Source: Deltaproteobacteria bacterium (GTDB taxonomy: Bacteria > Myxococcota_A > UBA796 > GCA-2862545). Taken from it: a stretch of 6,173 nt of DNA. Position 1 is the stretch's first letter. Every line of letters begins with the position of its first letter. The stretch spans positions 1-6,173 of the forward strand of contig JAFDJI010000243.1 in assembly GCA_019307545.1 (NCBI GenBank), in the 5' to 3' direction. Under the pieces are notes generated by a model. It worked only from the letters and a program-made list of their open reading frames with translations, did no database searches and was not told where the DNA came from. Shown piece after piece: positions 1 to 5,525 of this stretch. Made by a program: the position numbers and the translations under genes.

Positions 1-721
1 GGAACAGCCAGGTGACCACCGCGGTGTTGATCACCACGGCCAGCGCTGCCTTCCAGCCGAAGTGGGTCAGCATGAACACCAGGTCCCAGTCGAAGGTCCC
101 TGCGACCATCAGGACCGGAGGCGCGGCGAAGTGGGTGAGGGTCCCGCCGATGGACACGTTGACGAACAGCAGTCCCAGGGTCGCGTACTTGAACCGCGAC
201 GAGGTGTTCTGATCGCAGAAGCTCTCCTTGAGCAGCAGCGCTGCCACGGTCATCGCGGCGGGCTCGGTGATGAAGCTGCCCAGGAGTGGGCCCACGACCA
301 GGGTCACCGCATAGAACGCGATCGCGGGGTGCATTGGCAGGATGCCGGCGAGCGAGGAGAGCAGGCCGCGGGTCAGGTGGAGGATGGGTCTCGTCGCGGC
401 CACGACGAGGACCACGAAGACGAAGGCGGGCTCGGTGAAATCGACGTGCGCGGGGTGATGGTCGCCCGGTGGGACGTAGCGGCCCTCGATGTAGTCCAGG
501 GCCGCGTGGGGGGTGTCCAGGATCATCAGCCCCACGAGGAACACGCCCGCCCACAACCCGAACACGACCTCCACCTCTCCCAGGAGGTGCAGGGCGTTCT
601 CGCCTACCGACCCCTTGCGTAGACCGTGGGCCCAGTGGTGGAGGCGCTTGACGCTGAAGGTGTGCAGGATCGCGAGGCCGAACGCCACCGTGGCGAAGAT
701 GTCGATCGGGGTCGGGTGCAC
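1..721 (-). CDS. Putative Na+/H+ antiporter (Na_H_antiport_3-like), N-terminal part
   Basis: The reverse strand encodes an uninterrupted 240-residue N-terminal portion of a multi-pass inner-membrane protein; the rest lies beyond the left edge. It starts VHPTPIDIFATVAFGLAILH, then has hydrophobic segments at about residues 8-24, 50-68, 98-110, 127-148, 154-165, 179-190 and 224-240. The conserved-looking stretches are SFITEPAAMTVAALLL (149-164) and NVSIGGTLTHFAAPPVLMVA (188-207), which I recognise from the putative Na+/H+ antiporter family (Pfam Na_H_antiport_3), proposed to exchange sodium for protons. The function is inferred from family naming; substrate is not shown by sequence. A TEPA motif occurs twice (about 96-99 and 152-155), suggesting related halves. 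I chose the GTG at 721 because an excellent Shine-Dalgarno lies 7 nt upstream; in-frame ATGs at 760 and 793 would add 13 or 24 Arg/Pro-rich residues with poorer ribosome sites. The gene is divergent from the dehalogenase. Confidence 0.82.
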   Translation of the reverse strand, partial: MHPTPIDIFATVAFGLAILHTFSVKRLHHWAHGLRKGSVGENALHLLGEVEVVFGLWAGVFLVGLMILDTPHAALDYIEGRYVPPGDHHPAHVDFTEPAFVFVVLVVAATRPILHLTRGLLSSLAGILPMHPAIAFYAVTLVVGPLLGSFITEPAAMTVAALLLKESFCDQNTSSRFKYATLGLLFVNVSIGGTLTHFAAPPVLMVAGTFDWDLVFMLTHFGWKAALAVVINTAVVTWLF

Positions 722-728
722 GACGCGG

Positions 729-737
729 CCTTCCTCC
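729..737 (-). promoter_or_regulatory. Strong Shine-Dalgarno deciding the antiporter start
   Basis: Read on the minus strand this is GGAGGAAGG, followed by a 7-nt spacer and GTG at 721-719. It is the best ribosome-binding site in the neighbourhood. It would lie inside the coding region if translation began at the in-frame ATGs at 760 or 793, so it supports the internal GTG start. Confidence 0.65.
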
Positions 738-848
738 GGAGCAGGCGCTCTCGGCTCCATACCCTGGCGTCGCACGGAGGCACATCGCGGCATGCCTTCG
801 CCCTTGCCCCGCCGTTGGCCGCCGGCTACCGATCCTCTACCCCTGGCC
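738..848. other. Divergent intergenic region
   Basis: This is the space between the minus-strand antiporter and the plus-strand dehalogenase and must hold the 5' control regions of both, unless the antiporter starts further upstream at 760 or 793. I found no clear -10/-35 pair in either direction: TTGGCC (815-820) and TTGCCC (804-809) resemble -35 boxes, but the hexamers 17 nt downstream are poor. There is no obvious inverted repeat operator. Confidence 0.45.
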
Positions 849-862
849 AAAGGAACACAAAT

Positions 863-1780
863 ATGTCCAGAAAGGCGGACGTCTCCACGACGTTTCCGTA
901 CGAGTCCCAGTACGTCGAGGTCCTCGGCTCGCGAATGCACTACATCGAGCAGGGCGTGGGCGACCCCATCCTCTTCCTGCACGGCAACCCGACCTCTTCC
1001 TACCTGTGGCGGGACATCATCCCGCACGTCTCGGTGCACGGGCGGTGCATCGCGGTGGACCTGATCGGGATGGGCAGGTCCGACAAGCCCGACCTGCCCT
1101 ACCGGTTCGCGGACCACGCCCGCTACCTGGACGCGTTCATCGAGGCGCTCGGCCTGGACCGGGTCACCCTGGTCGTCCACGACTGGGGCTCCGCCCTGGG
1201 CTTCCACTGGGCGCACCGCCACCCCGAAAGGGTCCGCGGGATCGCGTTCATGGAGGCCATCGTCGCGCCCATGACCTGGGCCGGCTTCCCAAAGGGCTAC
1301 AAGCTCCCCTTCAAGTTGATGCGGACCGCCGGCACCGGGTGGCTGATGCTCAGCGTGGCCAACGTCTTCCTGAAGCAGATCATGCCGAAGTCCATCGTGC
1401 GAAAGCTCACCGCGGAGGAGCAGGCGTTCTACGCCGCGCCCTACCGCACCATCGCCAGCCGCAAGCCGATCCGGCAATGGCCGTGCGAGATCCCCATCGA
1501 GGGCGAGCCGGCGGACGTGCACGAGGTCGTGGTGGCCTACAACGCGTGGCTGCAGGAGACCGAGATCCCGAAGTTGCTGTTCACGGCGAGGCCCGGCGCC
1601 ATCCTCCGGAAGGACCTGGTCACCTGGTGCCGCGAGAAGTTGCCCAACCTGGAAGTCATCGATCTGGGCAAGGGCCTCCACTACCTGCAGGAAGACCACC
1701 CGGACGCCATCGGGGAGAACATCGCCCGGTGGTACGTGGCGGCCGTTCAGGTGGGGTTGCGCAGGGTGAATTCGGCCTGA
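863..1780 (+). CDS. Haloalkane dehalogenase, HLD-II type (DhaA/LinB-like)
   Basis: A 305-residue alpha/beta-hydrolase, the usual length for haloalkane dehalogenases, which hydrolyse carbon-halogen bonds of alkyl halides to an alcohol, halide and a proton without cofactors. Visible elements in order: HGNPTSSYLWR (40-50) with Asn42 as first halide-stabilising residue; VVHDWGSALGF (104-114) with nucleophile Asp107 and halide-binding Trp108; AFMEAIV (128-134) with catalytic acid Glu131 after strand 6, the placement typical of subfamily II; a helical cap at about 135-215 with LP/MPK-type residues before RKLT; and GLHYLQEDHPD (271-281) with catalytic base His273. Spacing matches DhaA closely (Asn41, Asp106, Trp107, Glu130, His272). 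The ATG at 863 is preceded by AAAGGA (849-854) at 8 nt. No signal peptide, so cytoplasmic. Substrate range cannot be read from sequence. The neighbours are not other organohalide genes, so a physiological substrate is not suggested by context. 'Haloalkane dehalogenase' is firmly supported; true dehalogenase activity is a strong inference. Confidence 0.95.
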   Translation: MSRKADVSTTFPYESQYVEVLGSRMHYIEQGVGDPILFLHGNPTSSYLWRDIIPHVSVHGRCIAVDLIGMGRSDKPDLPYRFADHARYLDAFIEALGLDRVTLVVHDWGSALGFHWAHRHPERVRGIAFMEAIVAPMTWAGFPKGYKLPFKLMRTAGTGWLMLSVANVFLKQIMPKSIVRKLTAEEQAFYAAPYRTIASRKPIRQWPCEIPIEGEPADVHEVVVAYNAWLQETEIPKLLFTARPGAILRKDLVTWCREKLPNLEVIDLGKGLHYLQEDHPDAIGENIARWYVAAVQVGLRRVNSA

Positions 1781-1784
1781 GACA

Positions 1785-1796
1785 CGGATGCATCCG
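1785..1796. repeat. 12-bp perfect palindrome between dehalogenase and lipoprotein genes
   Basis: CGGATGCATCCG is identical to its reverse complement and sits 5 bp after the dehalogenase stop and 27 bp before the next start. It could be a regulator half-site pair, or fold as a 4-bp stem with TGCA loop. There is no T-run after it, so it is not a convincing intrinsic terminator. Confidence 0.5.
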
Positions 1797-1823
1797 GGTT
1801 AGGAGCGGCGCTTGGAGAGGACC

Positions 1824-2798
1824 ATGCGCCGCGCCGCGATTGCCGTGCTGCTTCCGCTCGCGGCCTGCGAGGCCGAGCCGGAGCCCTCGCTGTGCGCCTG
1901 GACCGATCATGAGCACAACCCGCTCATCGAGCCGCCCGGCGAGGAGTACCTCGTCGGCGACCCGGCGGTGCTGCTCCCCGCCGAGTCACCCGATGGCCGC
2001 TGGCACCTGTTCGCCAACAGCCTGCTGGGGATCCACCGCTGGACCTCGGACGACGGGGTGGATTGGGCACTGACCGAGGAGCAGGTGGTCGGCGCGGGGG
2101 CATGGCGGCCCTTCGTGCTGCTCGACGGTGGGACCTACCACCTCTTCTACGAGAAGTTCCTCGACTTCACCCGCTCCGAGATCCGAGCCCGGACCAGCCC
2201 CGACCTCGGCACCTGGTCCGAGCCGGTGACGGTCCTGCAACCAGAACTCGACTGGGAGCAGGAGACCAACGCCACCATCGGCAACCCCTTCGTCATCGAG
2301 CGGGAAGGGGAGTACTGGCTGTACTACAGCGCCACCGGCTCGTTCCTGGAGGACACCGGGTTCTACGAGCCCCGCTACATCGGCCTCGCGAGGGCCTCCG
2401 AACCCCTGGGCCCCTACACCCGGGAGCCCGAACCCCTGCTCGGTCCCGACGCCGCCGATCCATGGCGCAACCATGGCGCCGGCTCGATGAAGCTGTTCGA
2501 CGAGACCGTCGATGGGCGCCTGGTCGCCTTCAACAACGGCATCTACGAGGCCGACGGGACAACCGGCAGCGCGATCCGGGTGTTGGAGAGCGACAACGGG
2601 CTCCAGTGGGAGACGGTCTGCGATGGTCAGCCGATCCTGGCTCCCACGGGCCTGGGCTGGAAGGCGGCCTTCGTCTATGCCTTCGACTCGGTCCGCTGGG
2701 AGGATGAGGTCCGGCTGTACTTCAACGCCCGGGACGGCTGGGAGGTCGGTACCGAGCGCATCGGGATGGCGTCGGCCCACTGGCCGCCGGCGGATTGA
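1824..2798 (+). CDS. Exported lipoprotein with GH43-like five-bladed beta-propeller
   Basis: A 324-residue predicted lipoprotein. The N-terminus MRRAAIAVLLPLAAC has Arg-Arg, a short hydrophobic core and a lipobox LAAC with Cys15 as the lipidated residue, so the domain should be anchored to a membrane on the periplasmic or outer face. The rest looks like a glycoside hydrolase family 43/32/130-type beta-propeller: a GDP motif at 45-47 (Asp46), recurring blade strands such as GGTYHLFYEK (102-111), GEYWLYYSA (162-170) and VRLYFNA near the C-terminus, and repeated S-x-D-x-G-x-W-like turns (TSDDGVDW at 74-81, TSPDLGTW at 124-131, ESDNGLQW later). Such proteins act on arabinosyl, xylosyl or fructosyl glycans or mannosides. 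Only the first-blade Asp is clear here; the equivalent positions in later blades read WRPFV and GNPFV, so catalysis is uncertain. ATG 1824 is preceded by GGAG at 6 nt; a TTG at 1812 would overlap that site. Possibly co-transcribed with the dehalogenase (43-bp gap). Confidence 0.75.
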   Translation: MRRAAIAVLLPLAACEAEPEPSLCAWTDHEHNPLIEPPGEEYLVGDPAVLLPAESPDGRWHLFANSLLGIHRWTSDDGVDWALTEEQVVGAGAWRPFVLLDGGTYHLFYEKFLDFTRSEIRARTSPDLGTWSEPVTVLQPELDWEQETNATIGNPFVIEREGEYWLYYSATGSFLEDTGFYEPRYIGLARASEPLGPYTREPEPLLGPDAADPWRNHGAGSMKLFDETVDGRLVAFNNGIYEADGTTGSAIRVLESDNGLQWETVCDGQPILAPTGLGWKAAFVYAFDSVRWEDEVRLYFNARDGWEVGTERIGMASAHWPPAD

Positions 2799-2862
2799 GG
2801 AGTCACCCACTGTAAGCTAGACGGGTCTCGCGGCCGGCTACATGTGGGTCATGGAGGAGACC

Positions 2863-3786
2863 ATGGGTGCATTGGTTCGACGTGCCTCGATGTGGCTGGT
2901 GCTCGCGGTGTTCGGTGCCGCGGGGTGCAACGGCGAGGAGGAGAGCGCTGCCGACGATACACTCGACGGGTTTGGCGACGCGTCCTTCTCGACCGAGGAA
3001 GCGTTGGTGGACTGGGCGGTGTCCGCGAGCGCGCCCAACGTGTACTTCGCAGCCTTCCTTCCCCTCCTCGCCTTCGAGAGCACCGAGGGCCTCACCTGCC
3101 CGAGCGTGATCGAGGAGGGCGACCGGATCATCTATGAGGGCGGGTGCACCGACGAGGACGGGGTCACCTGGGAAGGCCGGACCGTGGTGGAGTCCGAGGA
3201 CGGGGTGGACACCATCCGCTACGAGGACATGACCGCGACCGAGGAGTCCGACTGCGCGAGCGCCACCGAGCCCCAGGTGGTGGAGTTCTCCGGGGTGGTC
3301 ACCCGCAGCGGCGCGGCCACCCAGTCCTTCACCGTAGACCTGGTGTTGAGCGGCTCGGGTCCCGACGACGACACCTGTGAGCCAACGTCGGAGGCCCTCG
3401 CCTGGCGCTACGACGGCACCCTCGTCCCGGGCACAGGCGACGTCCAGACCTGGGCTGGTTCGGGGCGCGTCGGCGCCTCCGACCGGGGAACGCTCATGGC
3501 CACCACCACCGATGAGGTCCTCGACAGCAGCACCTGCGACTCGGAGGCCCTGTCGGGCACCACCACCCTCGAGTCCACGGGCAACGTGGCGGTGATCACC
3601 TACGACGGGGCCACCGACTGCGACGAAGACTCCACCGTCACCTGGACCTACAACGGGGACGACCGCGGCGAGGTCGCGGGGGTCGCCTGTGCCGCGGTGG
3701 GCCCGATGGCGGGCGGTGCGTGGCTGGTGGGGGTTGTGCTGGTGCTGGCCGGGGGGCGACGTCGCTGCCTGCAGCCCGGCTCGTAG
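2863..3786 (+). CDS. Acidic Cys-rich lipoprotein with MYXO-CTERM-like tail
   Basis: A 307-residue hypothetical protein. It begins MGALVRRASMWLVLAVFGAAGC, a lipoprotein signal with lipobox AAGC and Cys22 as the likely lipid site. The mature part is rich in Asp, Glu, Ser and Thr, with scattered Cys residues (LTCPS, GGCTDEDG, SDCAS, DTCEP, STCDS, TDCDE) that could form disulfides, and alternating beta-type stretches such as GVTWEGRTVVESEDG. I know of similar uncharacterised lipoproteins in Myxococcota, but no function. The C-terminus has Cys276, a Gly/Ala/Pro turn, a hydrophobic run at about 283-296 and Arg299-Arg301, resembling a MYXO-CTERM sorting/anchoring tail. The start at ATG 2863 is preferred over in-frame ATGs at 2842 and 2851 because GGAGGA lies 4-5 nt before it and the signal peptide then begins normally. 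The TAG stop directly abuts the ATG of the next gene in the same frame. Confidence 0.78.
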   Translation: MGALVRRASMWLVLAVFGAAGCNGEEESAADDTLDGFGDASFSTEEALVDWAVSASAPNVYFAAFLPLLAFESTEGLTCPSVIEEGDRIIYEGGCTDEDGVTWEGRTVVESEDGVDTIRYEDMTATEESDCASATEPQVVEFSGVVTRSGAATQSFTVDLVLSGSGPDDDTCEPTSEALAWRYDGTLVPGTGDVQTWAGSGRVGASDRGTLMATTTDEVLDSSTCDSEALSGTTTLESTGNVAVITYDGATDCDEDSTVTWTYNGDDRGEVAGVACAAVGPMAGGAWLVGVVLVLAGGRRRCLQPGS

Positions 3787-4530
3787 ATGGCCGTGTGGGT
3801 TTCTGCGCTCCTCGCGCTGATGATCGGGGGTCGCGCTCTGGCCGCACCCCTCGCCGACGAGAGGGTCGCATCCCCCGCCGTCGAGGTCACCCGGGTGGGC
3901 CTGGGCTACGGCTCTGCCTACCTGGTCCGGGGTGATGCTGGTGTGGTGCTGGTGGATGCCGGCTTGCGCGGATCGGCCGGTCGCATCTTGCGCACTGCGC
4001 GGCGAGCGGGCATCGAGCCCGAGGACATCGACCTGATCGTGGCCACCCACGTCCACAAGGACCACGCGGGCGGGGTGGCCGAGGTGGCGCGGCGCACTGG
4101 TGCGCAGGTCGCCGTCCAAGCCGATGGCGAGGCGCTTTTCGCGCAGGGTCTTGGCGCTCCGGTGATTCCCCAAACTCCCTGGGGCCATCTTGTCGCGCTC
4201 GTCGGCCGCAACCACCGCCTCCCCGCGGTCCAGGCCACCGTGGTGGTGGAAGAGCAACTCGACCTGGCGCCCTGGGGCATCTCCGGCCTGGTCCTGGCCA
4301 CGCCCGGGCACACGGCCTGCTCCCAATCCCTGGTCGTCCCCGGACAGTTCGCCGTGGTGGGAGACCTGGTGGTGGGGCCGCGCGGGGGGGCGCCCAACCT
4401 GCAGCAACTCCCGGACCAGGTCGTGCCGAGCATCCGCGCGGTCCTGGAGCACGAGCCCGCCGAGCTGTGGCTGGGGCACGGGGGTCGCGTCCCTGCCGAT
4501 CGGGTGTCGCGGTGGGTGCGCGGGCCCTGA
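3787..4530 (+). CDS. Exported metallo-beta-lactamase-fold hydrolase
   Basis: A 247-residue MBL-superfamily protein. The first 20 residues (MAVWVSALLALMIGGRALAA) look like a signal peptide ending ALAA before Pro21, though without the usual basic n-region. The metal site is complete: THVHKDHAGG gives His88, His90, Asp92 and His93; TPGHT gives His175; VVGDLVVG gives Asp193; LGHGG gives His231. The bridging Asp193 after the fifth-strand His is typical of glyoxalase II/lactonase-type members and argues against a B3 beta-lactamase, which lacks it. DAG at 57-59 is the usual early strand turn. Substrate is unknown; a periplasmic lactone, thioester or phosphoester is possible. There is no Shine-Dalgarno before ATG 3787 and the preceding gene's TAG is directly adjacent, so translation probably depends on coupling to the upstream lipoprotein gene. 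A possible alternative start is GTG 3793. Confidence 0.88.
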   Translation: MAVWVSALLALMIGGRALAAPLADERVASPAVEVTRVGLGYGSAYLVRGDAGVVLVDAGLRGSAGRILRTARRAGIEPEDIDLIVATHVHKDHAGGVAEVARRTGAQVAVQADGEALFAQGLGAPVIPQTPWGHLVALVGRNHRLPAVQATVVVEEQLDLAPWGISGLVLATPGHTACSQSLVVPGQFAVVGDLVVGPRGGAPNLQQLPDQVVPSIRAVLEHEPAELWLGHGGRVPADRVSRWVRGP

Positions 4531-4575
4531 CCTTCCGGGGAACCGTGGTGACATCGACAGGTGCTCGTCGCTCTT

Positions 4576-4596
4576 CTCACCCACTGACTCGGTGAG
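4576..4596 (+). promoter_or_regulatory. Hairpin just upstream of cytochrome c start
   Basis: CTCACC (4576-4581) and GGTGAG (4591-4596) are perfect 6-bp inverted arms around a 9-nt loop. Outer CTCT (4571-4574) can pair with AGAG (4601-4604) across a bulge. The 3' arm overlaps the purine-rich region (GAGGTGGAGAG) that serves as ribosome site for ATG 4605, so the hairpin could mask it. There is no T-tract, so terminator function is unlikely. Confidence 0.35.
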
Positions 4597-4604
4597 GTGG
4601 AGAG

Positions 4605-5021
4605 ATGAGCTGTCGTTCCAACGCTTCTGGGGCCTGCGGCCTCGCAGGCATCTTGCTCGCCGTGCTGGTCGCCGCACCTTGGGGAATGCCGAAGGCCAGT
4701 GCCTCTGGCGCTTCCGCCGACACCAAGGAGATGGCGGCAGAGTCCAGCGACATCCAGCACGGGGGCGCGGTGTACGGCACCTACTGCGCGGTGTGTCACC
4801 AAATGGACGGCCGTGGGCTGGGCGGCACGCTTGCGGGTGACTTCGTGGGCGACTCCTCCCGACTCGCCAAGTCGGACGCGGAGCTCTTGGAGGTCATCCG
4901 CGACGGTAGGATCGGCACGGTCGGGGCGATGCCGCCCTGGAGCCAAAGCCTCAGCGAGCAGGAGATGGTGGACGTACTCGCTTTCGTCCGGGCCACCTTC
5001 CAGGCGGAACTGGCCGATTAG
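4605..5021 (+). CDS. Exported class I monohaem cytochrome c
   Basis: A 138-residue c-type cytochrome. An N-terminal basic region (Arg4) and hydrophobic core at about 12-26 form a Sec signal, with a likely cleavage near KASASG (30-35). The haem site is YCAVCHQMDGRG: Cys61 and Cys64 for thioether bonds and His65 as axial ligand. GTVGAMPPWS at 104-113 supplies Met109 as the probable sixth ligand. The C-terminal helix MVDVLAFVRATF is typical of the small soluble cytochrome c fold (COG2010-like). It should shuttle electrons in the periplasm; its partner is not evident, as no oxidase or dehydrogenase subunit is adjacent. The ATG at 4605 follows GAGGTGGAGAG closely. The gene lies 74 bp after the MBL gene; that gap contains a hairpin, so separate or modulated expression is possible. 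The identification as cytochrome c is firm; the specific electron-transfer role is unknown. Confidence 0.93.
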   Translation: MSCRSNASGACGLAGILLAVLVAAPWGMPKASASGASADTKEMAAESSDIQHGGAVYGTYCAVCHQMDGRGLGGTLAGDFVGDSSRLAKSDAELLEVIRDGRIGTVGAMPPWSQSLSEQEMVDVLAFVRATFQAELAD

Positions 5022-5070
5022 GAAAACGGGTGCGTGGCGCGATGCTGGTCTGTCCGGGTATGGGGCCGGC

Positions 5071-5295
5071 ATGAGACCGTTCCTCCTGCTCTTCGTCTTC
5101 CTCGGGCAGTCGGCGTGGTCGGCGCCACCCCCGCTCGCGTCGCTGTGCACTTGGAAGGACGCCACCTGGAGCCACGCCGCGACGCTGTACCTGCCGGGCA
5201 CCTACCTCATTGGACGGGAGTGGTGTGGCACGGGTGGGCCCCGGCAGACCGCCTCTCGGCGTGGGAGGAGAGCGGAGGCATTGTCGGAGGGGTGA
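5071..5295 (+). CDS. Small secreted protein, possibly frameshifted
   Basis: A 74-codon reading frame beginning MRPFLLLFVFLGQSAWSAPP, a clear short signal peptide with probable cleavage after SAWSA. The next segment, SLCTWKDATWSHAATLYLPG and onward to about residue 54, uses almost exclusively G/C third bases, as real genes here do. After GTGG (about 53-56) the frame turns into Arg/Ser-rich sequence (RQTASRRGRRAEALSEG) that looks like out-of-frame translation. The alternative frame from 5238 to 5348 continues plausibly instead. I do not recognise a family. It lies 49 bp after the cytochrome c gene, on the same strand, with only a weak GGGG-type ribosome site. The N-terminal part is likely real; the annotated end may be wrong. 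Confidence 0.5.
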   Translation: MRPFLLLFVFLGQSAWSAPPPLASLCTWKDATWSHAATLYLPGTYLIGREWCGTGGPRQTASRRGRRAEALSEG

Positions 5296-5348
5296 TCGGC
5301 GGCGTGCTCGGTCGGACGGCGGATCCCGAGCCCATCCCGGTGCGGTGA
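5238..5348 (+). other. Probable displaced C-terminal segment of the small secreted protein
   Basis: In the frame one base back from the 5071 gene, this stretch reads APADRLSAWEES, then GGIVGGVIGGVLG, then RTADPEPIPVR and a TGA stop. The glycine/valine repeat resembles the Gly-rich linkers seen in some deltaproteobacterial TonB-like proteins and glycine-zipper segments. Insertion of a single G or C in the GGGCCCC run at 5236-5242 would join it to the signal-peptide frame, giving a protein of about 92 residues. It has no start or ribosome site of its own, so I do not call it a separate gene. Confidence 0.4.
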
Positions 5349-5422
5349 TGCGCGTCCGAAGCGGGAGCAATCGAGCCTGCAACGGCGACAGAGGGGGACG
5401 GGCCCTGACGCCACTTGGCCCT

Positions 5423-5445
5423 CCGGGACAGGTGGGGCATCCCGG
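5423..5445. repeat. Inverted repeat, 6-bp stem and 11-nt loop
   Basis: CCGGGA (5423-5428) pairs perfectly with TCCCGG (5440-5445). It lies between the end of the upstream gene cluster and the promoter-like element. No T-run follows, so it is at best a weak or factor-dependent terminator. Confidence 0.3.
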
Positions 5446-5475
5446 GAAGACCCGGCGCGGGGAGGTCCAAGTCCA

Positions 5476-5504
5476 TGGGCACGCCGGCACGCCGCCGGTA
5501 TAGT
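5476..5504 (+). promoter_or_regulatory. Candidate sigma-70-type promoter for the oxidoreductase gene
   Basis: TGGGCA (5476-5481, 4 of 6 matches to TTGACA) is followed after exactly 17 nt by TATAGT (5499-5504, 5 of 6 matches to TATAAT), rare AT-rich sequence for this window. A transcript would start near 5511, about 15 nt before the ATG at 5526. The spacer contains a perfect tandem repeat of GCACGCCG (5479-5486 and 5487-5494). Confidence 0.45.
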
Positions 5505-5525
5505 GACCGCCCGCGCGGGGACGAG

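Larger units (their letters stand above)
5349..5525. other. Non-coding stretch before the oxidoreductase gene
   Basis: This 177-bp region has no credible gene; the short frames crossing it translate to Gly/Arg/Pro-rich sequence without domain features. It contains a hairpin (5423-5445) and a promoter-like element (5476-5504), which suggests a transcription unit boundary here. Confidence 0.5.

Noticed and set aside
62..622. Plus-strand open frame of 186 codons at the left end
   Set aside because: Gln/Glu/His/Arg-rich translation opposite a clear membrane-protein reading frame on the minus strand.
626..862. Upstream extension of the dehalogenase frame
   Set aside because: The extra 79 residues are Arg-rich and unlike any dehalogenase N-terminus; ATG 863 has a good ribosome site and gives the family's usual length.
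1986..2810. Minus-strand open frame of 274 codons
   Set aside because: Antisense to the propeller lipoprotein, with no recognisable motif or ribosome site.
2795..2823. TTGAGG with 17-nt spacing to TAGACG as a promoter for the Cys-rich lipoprotein
   Set aside because: Spacing is ideal, but the -10 matches only 3 of 6 bases and the -35 overlaps the previous stop codon; too weak to annotate.
3787..4530. B3-type metallo-beta-lactamase (antibiotic resistance)
   Set aside because: Asp193 in the bridging position and overall motif spacing fit the lactonase/glyoxalase II-type branch; nothing indicates beta-lactam hydrolysis.
2803..4677. Long minus-strand open frame of 624 codons
   Set aside because: It lies antisense to three well-supported plus-strand genes and translates to His/Arg/Gly-rich low-complexity sequence with no domain; such open antisense frames are common in GC-rich DNA.
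5348..5503. Short frame starting ATG 5348
   Set aside because: Gly/Arg/Pro-rich, no ribosome site, and it crosses the hairpin and promoter-like region.
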